Assembly (NCBI RefSeq): GCF_041410465.1
Contig: NZ_CP166961.1
Span: 310,001 to 374,000 of the forward strand
From: Thalassotalea sp. 273M-4
GTDB lineage: Bacteria; Pseudomonadota; Gammaproteobacteria; Enterobacterales; Alteromonadaceae
Length of the DNA stretch: 64,000 nt
Direction: 5' to 3'
Positions 57,703 to 64,000 of the stretch are shown here, piece after piece (positions within the stretch are counted from its first letter, which is position 1; each line of letters opens with the position of its first letter). The notes below the pieces were generated by a model that saw only the letters and a list, made by a program, of their open reading frames with translations, did no database searches and was not told the DNA's origin. The position numbers and the translations under genes are program-made.

Positions 57703-59553
57703 CTAAGTCCATGATTGAATGCCTATAACACCATGCCAGCCAAGATAAGCAACAATAATGAATTGTATGGGCAATAAGATTGTCGCTAAAACATTGGCAA
57801 ACTTTCCTGACGACAGTTTTACGTTTTTACAATACCACCATATGGCCAACACGGTTATTGCCAATAAAAGCAAACTACTCAACATCAAACTAATCGATAC
57901 CCAGGTTACTCCACCTAGTCGATTTATTGGTGACAATAAGCCAAAGACAAGGAAGAAAATAAATAACCAAGCGCTTAATGAGGCAAACACCACCGCATAA
58001 CGCACTTTTTCACTGGCGATATTCTGGTAGTGTCTTTTCGATAAACGATTCAACCAAAATATCGCCACGGGCAAGGTTAAAATTAAACACAATAGCCAGA
58101 GAATAAGAACGACTTTATCAATCCAGGCACTAAATGCCGATACCGGGCTAAAGACTCGATCACCGTAGTGAAATACGCCTCCCAACTGAAGGTCGGTAGT
58201 CTGCACCATAACCACTTCCCCTTTATCATTTTGCCACTTATTATCTCCAGCATAATGCAAATCACGGCGCCAACCGGGAGGGAAAATGCTGGAAAATATT
58301 GTGTTGTTAGCTTGTCCGCTTAACTTATTGGTAGCGACCAAGCGTTCTATGAAATAGCGCTTGGCATTACGCGGATTTTGATAACGATAATAGCCTGTCA
58401 TCTCTTGAGGTGCTTTTGATTGATTTGCTGCGGTTAAACTTGGCTTGTCCCAATGGGCAGTAACAAAGTTGCTGATTTCAGAGGTTATCGCTCTAAAAGC
58501 GGCGTCATTTTCACTGTTTTGCAGGACGACAAAACCGGATTTAAATTTTGGCGAATAGGACAACTCAGCGCGCCAACCAGGAAGTGCACCATCGTGACCT
58601 CGAAAACGCCAACCTTGATAATAACGTGCATAATTAAATATGCCATAGCCTGCGGGGAAAAGACCAGCGTTAGTCGAATGGGAATGCTCGATACGTTGAT
58701 AACTTGCATCACTTAATAAATCAGGCGAGCGCATCACCATGGCATTTAACAACTTGCTTATGTCTTTCACACTAATCGAAAGTCCGCCAGCATGGGTCAT
58801 CAAGATAGGCTTGTAATCTATTTCTTGCTGTTTCGTCCCGTAACCTTTGGCAATAGCTGCGGGGTTATTAAGGTAATTCGCTGTCGATATATCAAGCGGC
58901 GAAAAAATATATTGCTGCGCATATTTATCAAACGGCAGGCCCGTGACACTCTCTACGATAAGCGCTGCTACCGTGGCCGCAGAATTGGTATACGCGTGTC
59001 GTGTACCGGGTGGCCAGCGAGATGTTCGGCTTTCGGGGTACAGTGCCAGTGCTTGTGCCAGCGGTAACTGAGATTCATTATTGTAAGCAAACTCTTGCAA
59101 CGCAATCTCATCCCAACCCGTGGTGTTTTCGACTAAGTGCACGAGCTTAATAGGATGGGTTGATTGCCATTGATTACGAAATTCGAGCTTGGGAAGCAAC
59201 GTTTTCAGCTCATCTTGTAACGATACCTGTTTGGATTCTACCAGTTGCATGATAGCGATCCCGACAATCATTTTACTAACCGAAGCAATTCGATAAGAGG
59301 TATCAAAGGTTGCCGCTTGCTTCGCTGCTACATTGGCAAAACCGATGGAGCGCTGGTACAAGGGCTTCCCCTGCTCCAAGATAATATAGCTTAATGACGG
59401 TAATTTATGTTTGGCTACGATGCTTGTTATCTGCTCTTCCAGTTGCTCAATATCTGGTGGTGCTTCGGCATGAACGTTGGCAATGCTTATAACAAGCAAC
59501 AAAGTTGTCGCTATGAGTTGCCAAATAATCTTGTGTACTTTTTTCAAACCCAT
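57703..59553 (-). CDS. Serine hydrolase, class C beta-lactamase/PBP fold, with C-terminal membrane helices
   Basis: This 616-residue protein has a signal peptide (cleaved near NVHAEA), a periplasmic beta-lactamase/transpeptidase-like domain (~35-370) and four C-terminal membrane helices (~470-610). Active-site motifs are SVSK (Ser91, Lys94), the YTN of HAYTNSAATV and HAGG in MTHAGGLSIS. Such proteins act as esterases, D-amino peptidases or peptidoglycan-related hydrolases rather than true beta-lactamases. It is divergent from a CadC-type membrane regulator 141 bases away, which probably controls it. Confidence 0.9.
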   Translation of the reverse strand: MGLKKVHKIIWQLIATTLLLVISIANVHAEAPPDIEQLEEQITSIVAKHKLPSLSYIILEQGKPLYQRSIGFANVAAKQAATFDTSYRIASVSKMIVGIAIMQLVESKQVSLQDELKTLLPKLEFRNQWQSTHPIKLVHLVENTTGWDEIALQEFAYNNESQLPLAQALALYPESRTSRWPPGTRHAYTNSAATVAALIVESVTGLPFDKYAQQYIFSPLDISTANYLNNPAAIAKGYGTKQQEIDYKPILMTHAGGLSISVKDISKLLNAMVMRSPDLLSDASYQRIEHSHSTNAGLFPAGYGIFNYARYYQGWRFRGHDGALPGWRAELSYSPKFKSGFVVLQNSENDAAFRAITSEISNFVTAHWDKPSLTAANQSKAPQEMTGYYRYQNPRNAKRYFIERLVATNKLSGQANNTIFSSIFPPGWRRDLHYAGDNKWQNDKGEVVMVQTTDLQLGGVFHYGDRVFSPVSAFSAWIDKVVLILWLLCLILTLPVAIFWLNRLSKRHYQNIASEKVRYAVVFASLSAWLFIFFLVFGLLSPINRLGGVTWVSISLMLSSLLLLAITVLAIWWYCKNVKLSSGKFANVLATILLPIQFIIVAYLGWHGVIGIQSWT

Positions 59554-59694
59554 CTCCTTAAATACATTTTTCAGGTAAGTAAATAGGTTGTAAATGATTT
59601 GCGAATGTGAAGGTACAAAACTTATGTTATGTCTTGTTAACTTATGTCAAACTAACCACTTCACAAAAAGTCACATTAGCTAAAGCCCTGATTT

Positions 59695-61833
59695 ATGTTA
59701 GAAAGAGCACAGTCTCCGGATATTTATATTTTCGCTGAATTTCGCCTGTTAAAGGCGACTGAACAGCTCATGAAAAACGGAGAACTCGTTAAAATTGAGC
59801 CGCAACTGTATTCATTACTTTGGCTATTTATTGAAAACCCCGGTGTTACTGTTTCTAGAAATACCATTGAGCAAATCGTTTGGGATGGCAGGCCTGTCAC
59901 AGACGAAGCGCTACGCGCTGCAATGAAAAAATTACGGGACTTGCTTGATGATGATGCCCGTTCCCCCCGATTTATAAAAACCATACCCAAACAAGGTTAC
60001 AAATGGCTTGCCAAAGTAAGTCATGAGTTTGAAGAAAGTGACTTGCGATCACCAGTAACGTTTAAGAAAAATCTGTCGCTGTATGCGGTCTTAGCGGTCT
60101 CGCTTGTCATAGCGGTCTTATTATTTAACTTTTACCTGACAGATTCTGATCAACCTGACCTTGATGTGAATAAATCTCCCAAGATCATTCGTCTAACCGA
60201 ATTGACTGGTTCAGAAGTGGATGCAAACTATCATGCCGAACGGGGTAAATTGGCATTCATCCATCGTGATACCCGGAACAGTCCTCAGCAACTTTACGTC
60301 AAGTCGCTAAGCAATAATGTCGTCAAACGTCTAAGTTGGGATCAGGCAAATTACAGCGACAGTTATTGGTCAGCTGATGGAACGAAATTGGCATTTATGC
60401 GTTTGCTTGCGCAGCAGACAAGCTTCCACGTAGCAGACTTTAATGAAAATGGTTCGGTTACTCACCTGGAAACTCTCGACTCGCCCGCGTTGAAAGATAA
60501 ATTTGTCATTGGTTGGTTGCACGGCGATAAAGGCTTATTGCTTGCCGAAACCATGAGACCGAATAAGCAACATCGTATTTATGCGTTTGATATGGCCACA
60601 AAAACGCTGCAGCCATTAACCAACCCCAATGTCGCCGGTCGTGGAGACTTCTTGGCTGCTCTGTCTCCCAATGGTGAAATGCTAGCGATACTGCGCGAAG
60701 AAGTGTCTCAGGAATCCAGCTTATTGGTAACGTCGTTATCTACAGGAAATTTGATTGCCAAATCGACATTACCTTTTGTTCCCAGTCGACTCATATGGAC
60801 GCCAGATAGTAATACCATAGCCATGAGTAATTTTTATGGTGAACATGGTCGCTATAGTGTTGCATCCTTACAATACTCAAACACCCCTCTCCTGCCTGAA
60901 CACAGCCTCGACTTGTTCTCTGCTTGCGGTGAGCAGTGCTACATATTGCGACAACATAATGGTAACTTCCTTGATTTACAGGAAACACCTTTGGTTTCGC
61001 TACAGTCGAAAAATCAACCGAAAAAAAACGTGCCGATTCTTGATGGCGGTCGTTTATTGAGACGTGCCAATGCTCAGGATTTCCCTCAGTACTTAACAAA
61101 TAATGCCGGGATGTTGTTAGTGTCGCTCCAGGGTAAGGAAGTGCTGTTTCAGCAACTAACAAATCAGAACCAATTACGTGATATCGCGACCTTAAACAAT
61201 ATATCACAACTAACTTCGGTTTCTTCATCACCAGACAATGAGTTACTGATTGGTGCATCCGGTGGGCGACTATTCACTGCATCATTTAATGCTGCTGAGA
61301 ATAAACCCGTCACCTTTATAACGCCTGCACTCGAACGATTCACCAACCCAGTCTGGAATATAGATAGTCGCCACGTTTATGTGGCACGGATGACCGCAAA
61401 TAGGCCGGATATTTTTGCACTAGACGTGATTACGCAGCAAATGCTGCCAGTGGTAGATAACCTGTTGGCTTTCTCTCCGAGGTCTAATAAGGCTAATGAA
61501 GCCATAGGTATCCGACCAGACCTGAGTGTTGTTCGCTTGACCAATCAGAATGAACAATGGCAGCAAGTTGATAGCTTGGGTAAAGTGACATCTGCCAGTC
61601 CAAATCGTTGGCGATTGACCAACGAAGCTTTCTATTACACCAAGTATCAAATTCCGGAAGCGTTTTTGTGCAAAATAGACCTTGCTCAAAAAATTAGCAC
61701 GCATCGAGAAATCTGTTGGTCGATTGGCGATAACCGCTTTCGCTTAAACTTTGATATCAATGTAGACACCAATAAAGTGATGTTGGTGGAATCGTTAAGT
61801 GCGGAAAGTGATATCGTGCAATTAACTTGGTGA
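59695..61833 (+). CDS. CadC/ToxR-type membrane-anchored winged-helix regulator with beta-propeller sensor domain
   Basis: This 712-residue protein has an N-terminal OmpR-type winged helix (residues ~10-105; VWDGRPVTDEALRAAMKKLRDLLDD and IKTIPKQGYKWLAKV), one membrane helix (LSLYAVLAVSLVIAVLLFNF, ~125-147) and a large periplasmic part with TolB/WD40-like repeats (~160-700; YSDSYWSADGTKLAFMR). The protein would sense envelope signals and bind DNA directly, without phosphorylation. The divergent serine hydrolase gene is the likely target. Confidence 0.9.
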   Translation: MLERAQSPDIYIFAEFRLLKATEQLMKNGELVKIEPQLYSLLWLFIENPGVTVSRNTIEQIVWDGRPVTDEALRAAMKKLRDLLDDDARSPRFIKTIPKQGYKWLAKVSHEFEESDLRSPVTFKKNLSLYAVLAVSLVIAVLLFNFYLTDSDQPDLDVNKSPKIIRLTELTGSEVDANYHAERGKLAFIHRDTRNSPQQLYVKSLSNNVVKRLSWDQANYSDSYWSADGTKLAFMRLLAQQTSFHVADFNENGSVTHLETLDSPALKDKFVIGWLHGDKGLLLAETMRPNKQHRIYAFDMATKTLQPLTNPNVAGRGDFLAALSPNGEMLAILREEVSQESSLLVTSLSTGNLIAKSTLPFVPSRLIWTPDSNTIAMSNFYGEHGRYSVASLQYSNTPLLPEHSLDLFSACGEQCYILRQHNGNFLDLQETPLVSLQSKNQPKKNVPILDGGRLLRRANAQDFPQYLTNNAGMLLVSLQGKEVLFQQLTNQNQLRDIATLNNISQLTSVSSSPDNELLIGASGGRLFTASFNAAENKPVTFITPALERFTNPVWNIDSRHVYVARMTANRPDIFALDVITQQMLPVVDNLLAFSPRSNKANEAIGIRPDLSVVRLTNQNEQWQQVDSLGKVTSASPNRWRLTNEAFYYTKYQIPEAFLCKIDLAQKISTHREICWSIGDNRFRLNFDINVDTNKVMLVESLSAESDIVQLTW

Positions 61834-62031
61834 ACAGATAATAAATTTTTACTGGTCATTGAGGTCTAAAGTACATGTCATAACAGAGTACGATGACTAA
61901 TAAATCCATCCCGTATATATTAAGTGAATGACTCTATATCGCTCAAAGCGGAAGTTAATCTGCCACTTGCCTAACGCCATCCTAAGGATATCGAAGGCAA
62001 AGTCAAATAACGCGATACTTACTGCAACACG

Positions 62032-62065
62032 TTTTATGTTGGACAAATATTTGTCCAACATAAAA
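62032..62065. repeat. 34-bp perfect palindrome
   Basis: TTTTATGTTGGACAAAT (62032-62048) is followed at once by its exact reverse complement (62049-62065) with no spacer. As DNA it could form a cruciform or bind a dimer; as RNA a long hairpin. Confidence 0.9.
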
Positions 62066-62106
62066 ATCCCTTTAGCTCTATGCTGTTCGCAGAGCTAAAG
62101 GGATTT
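62064..62106. terminator. 16-bp stem-loop adjoining the palindrome
   Basis: AAATCCCTTTAGCTCT (62064-62079) pairs perfectly with 62091-62106, loop of 11. T-rich bases follow on the minus strand (TTTTTATG), fewer on the plus strand. It may terminate the CadC-type regulator transcript or act from the minus strand. Confidence 0.6.
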
Positions 62107-62348
62107 ACAAGGCAAGGTTAACCATTTATGCACACAAAAGGTAAATGGCTTGCTTTTATAGCCCTTTTTTGTCGGCGTTTGTTTTTATTTTCGTTGCTGT
62201 ATTTGCTGCATCCAGTCTAAGCCGATAGCTGGCGATAGACGAAGGCAGATTGATACTCATTACTCTAGTCCCTTGTTTTGTTCTTTGTTATATCTGTTTT
62301 ACACTTTCTTTGATCTAACATATCATTAACAATATCATTGACTTAATA

Positions 62349-62687
62349 ATGGATAACACATCCTTGGCACAGCAAGATAAACAGCTCGATTTTTTTGACA
62401 TTCCCAGCCCGTGTCGAGGCGTGTGCAAATCGGATCAGCGTGGCTATTGTCAAGGTTGCTATCGCACCCGAGATGAGCGATTTGGCTGGCTCAACTTTTC
62501 CAACGCCGATAAACTTCGGATCATCAGGTTGTGTCAAAATAGAGAGAAACGTCGAAACGCGACGCCGACAGCAAAAAAACAGGTGGTTGAGAGTCCAATA
62601 AAGCAAGCGTCACTATTTGATTTTAATGCAACCGAGCATATTGATACTCAGGTTGATGAAAGTGATTTTAATGATTTTGAACTTTAG
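62349..62687 (+). CDS. DUF1289 domain-containing protein
   Basis: This 112-residue protein has the DUF1289 Cys-rich motif at residues ~17-40 (SPCRGVC, GYCQGCYRTRDE) followed by FGWLNFSNADKLRII. The four Cys probably bind zinc or an Fe-S cluster. The C-terminal third is acidic and poorly conserved. Function is unknown. The ribosome-binding site is weak. Confidence 0.88.
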   Translation: MDNTSLAQQDKQLDFFDIPSPCRGVCKSDQRGYCQGCYRTRDERFGWLNFSNADKLRIIRLCQNREKRRNATPTAKKQVVESPIKQASLFDFNATEHIDTQVDESDFNDFEL

Positions 62688-62859
62688 CCGTCGCTAGCGT
62701 GAGCTAAACATCCTTACGTCGTTTATTTTATCGTCGCTTAGCTCTATTTTTAGTCACTCAGTCACTTTTATTAAAAAAGTAGTTGCAGAGCCTGAGTTAG
62801 CACTATATTATGGCGTCACTTTCAACGAAGCAGTACGTAAACCGCCTTGTTAAAGCAGT

Positions 62860-62935
62860 GCCTTGATAGCTCAGTCGGTAGAGCAGAGGATTGAAAATCC
62901 TCGTGTCCCTGGTTCGATTCCGGGTCAAGGCACCA
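62860..62935 (+). tRNA. tRNA-Phe (anticodon GAA)
   Basis: A 76-base cloverleaf with encoded CCA: acceptor GCCTTGA/TCAAGGC, D-stem GCTC/GAGC, anticodon arm GAGGATTGAAAATCCTC with GAA, T-arm CCCTGGTTCGATTCCGGG. It is followed by a terminator. Confidence 0.97.
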
Positions 62936-62941
62936 TATTAA

Positions 62942-62968
62942 AAAACCCAGCCTTTGGCTGGGTTTTGT
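62942..62968 (+). terminator. Terminator after tRNA-Phe
   Basis: AAAACCCAGCC-TTT-GGCTGGGTTTT is a perfect stem ending in T. Confidence 0.85.
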
Positions 62969-62982
62969 CGTTTCAGCGCATT

Positions 62983-63012
62983 TATAGTTTACCAACATCT
63001 ATAGTTTACCAA
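62983..63012. repeat. 13-bp direct repeat downstream of tRNA-Phe
   Basis: TATAGTTTACCAA occurs at 62983-62995 and again at 63000-63012 (period 17). It does not match the tRNA 3' end, so it is not an obvious attachment site. Confidence 0.7.
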
Positions 63013-63176
63013 GCTGTTTGGCGCTTATTGGCCAATAACCGATTTTACCGTGATAGAATTTTTCGGGCGTTGGTGATTAAAAATTGGCTGAGAAAAGACA
63101 TATAAGAAAGGCTGAGAAGTTTGGCAAAACCTAAGGTAAAAGCCACTGTTCACAGCCTAAGTTAGTTGATTTATAC

Positions 63177-63395
63177 CTATAGGGCTAAATCAATGATCAT
63201 TTCGGTCAGTTCTTCTTTAGAAATACTGTTGTCGTGGTTTTTATCGAACTTGTGGAAAATGGATTCACACATGTTGATGCCTTTTTGTTGTAGTAAACAA
63301 TCGATTAATTCAACAAATTCAGAGCGGTTAATTACACCGTCTTGGTCTTCATCAAATATTTCAAAAAGCTCATCTACCCATTCTTTTATTTGCAT
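63177..63395 (-). CDS. Small EF-hand calcium-binding protein
   Basis: This protein of 72 residues (77 if the ATG at 63410 is used) consists almost only of two EF-hands: loop 1 DEDQDGVINRSE and loop 2 DKNHDNSISKEE, both with the Asp/Asn/Gly/Glu ligand pattern for Ca2+ binding. It has no signal peptide, so it should be a cytoplasmic calmodulin-like protein. GGGGG lies 8 bases before the ATG at 63395. It is a single gene; partner unknown. Confidence 0.88.
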   Translation of the reverse strand: MQIKEWVDELFEIFDEDQDGVINRSEFVELIDCLLQQKGINMCESIFHKFDKNHDNSISKEELTEMIIDLAL

Positions 63396-63546
63396 AGGAT
63401 TTACCCCCATTTCGATTTATGTCCCTACTTTAATCCTCTTTGTTGCAAATTGAAATGAAGAAATTGTAATTTGTTATGATTATTTACCCATGTGTTAACA
63501 CCCGCTGAAGCATTGGCATGTACATCCATACTAATTGCCGTAAAAT

Positions 63547-64000
63547 CTATTTGACGAAAATGCCCGGGGGTTTACCCTCAATCCAATAAGTAAAAAATGC
63601 ATCTAAGGTGCCACTTCGTTGTTTCATTGTGATCCAGTTGTTTAGAAAATTGGCAAAATGTTGATCTTCACTGGTGATAGGAAAAGCATAGGCAATTGGC
63701 GCAACATTGGGTTTGGGGATGACAACGCTGTATTCAGGGTAGAGCAGAGTCCAAGCGGTGGCACCCGCGGCGCCATAGAGCATAGCATCGATATTTTTTC
63801 CTTGCTCTTTAAAAAATAATCTCGGTGTTGATAACTCCCATACTTCCAAATTAGGCATGTTTTTACGGATCCCTTTGGCATAAAAAAAGGCTTCAGGTAC
63901 GCCAATTATAAGCTCACCTTGAGTTAAAATTTGTGCCCATTGGCTAAATTCAACGCGCCGTTCATCTTTGACCAACAGAGCTACAGGTTCAGATAAATAG
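63547..64000 (-). CDS. Periplasmic solute-binding-like domain protein, 5' part outside window
   Basis: The frame is open through the right edge, so only the C-terminal ~151 residues are seen. They match lobe 2 of a family 3 solute-binding domain (GELIIGVPEAFFYAKGIRKNMP; DAMLYGAAGATAWTLLYPEYSVVIPKP; AFPITSEDQHFANFLNNWITMKQRSGTLDAFFTYWIEGKPP). The full protein could be a free binding protein or a binding domain fused to a transporter or sensor. The ligand is unknown. Confidence 0.75.
   Translation of the reverse strand, partial: YLSEPVALLVKDERRVEFSQWAQILTQGELIIGVPEAFFYAKGIRKNMPNLEVWELSTPRLFFKEQGKNIDAMLYGAAGATAWTLLYPEYSVVIPKPNVAPIAYAFPITSEDQHFANFLNNWITMKQRSGTLDAFFTYWIEGKPPGIFVK

Larger units (their letters stand above)
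61834..62348. other. Intergenic region with two adjacent palindromes
   Basis: This region of about 515 bases between the CadC-type regulator and the DUF1289 gene contains two strong inverted repeats (62032-62106) and a short minus-strand open frame (62156-62260, 34 codons, MSINLPSSIASYRL start with AGGGA upstream) of unknown meaning. No other gene is seen. Confidence 0.5.

Noticed and set aside
60791..61258. 155-codon minus-strand frame inside the CadC-type regulator
   Set aside because: It is antisense to the propeller domain, whose plus-strand frame is complete and recognisable.
62860..63012. Phage or island attachment site at tRNA-Phe
   Set aside because: No integrase gene and no copy of the tRNA 3' end were seen nearby; the 13-bp direct repeat downstream does not match the tRNA.

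Overview
The window looks like chromosomal DNA from a marine gammaproteobacterium of the order Alteromonadales, most like the Colwelliaceae (Colwellia or Thalassotalea type). This is inferred from the moderately AT-rich sequence, two large TonB-dependent receptors, the divergent ccmABCDE / ccmFGHI arrangement, the lptD-surA-pdxA-rsmA-apaG-apaH block and the general protein character. No sequence search was possible. Most of the window is core genome.

Layout. 1-5.7 kb (minus strand): a partial ZnuD-like TonB receptor with His/Asp/Glu-rich loops and two Zur-box-like palindromes in its promoter, an S9 peptidase lipoprotein, a CvfB-like S1 RNA-binding protein and a TerB protein. 6-10.4 kb: an RND efflux pair. 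10.5-19.2 kb: folA, an MscS channel, a ZntB/CorA transporter, obgE-rpmA-rplU, ispB, mdh/argR (divergent) and a DyP-type haem protein. 19.3-26 kb: apaH-apaG-rsmA-pdxA-surA-lptD as a tight minus-strand operon. 26.4-29 kb: amgK-murU-djlA. 29-37.8 kb: an RluA-type pseudouridine synthase, rapA, a PhoH-like ATPase, an acyl-CoA dehydrogenase and an orphan response regulator.

37.8-42.6 kb is the accessory region and the most unusual part of the window. A 4.83-kb segment is bounded by two 32-bp inverted repeats with 31/32 identity. Just inside each repeat is a terminator reading inward. It carries (i) a DnaQ-like DEDDh exonuclease fused to Cys-rich zinc-ribbon-like segments and a DDE-transposase-like region, with the coding sequence broken by a +1 shift at TTT-TGA-C, the type of site used in prfB, and (ii) a lipoprotein combining ankyrin repeats with a trypsin/HtrA-like protease with an intact catalytic triad. 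I read it as a candidate mobile element with cargo. No target-site duplication is visible, so its limits are not proven.

42.7-64 kb: a VOC protein, a second TonB receptor, the full cytochrome c maturation set (ccmABCDE on minus, ccmFGHI on plus), a glutathione peroxidase, hemH, a SulP transporter, a periplasmic beta-lactamase-fold hydrolase divergent from a CadC-type membrane regulator, a DUF1289 protein, tRNA-Phe, a small EF-hand protein and a partial solute-binding protein cut by the right edge. Other points worth attention are a DyP-family protein lacking both distal catalytic residues, a 12-bp tandem repeat array upstream of amgK, and several perfect intergenic palindromes.
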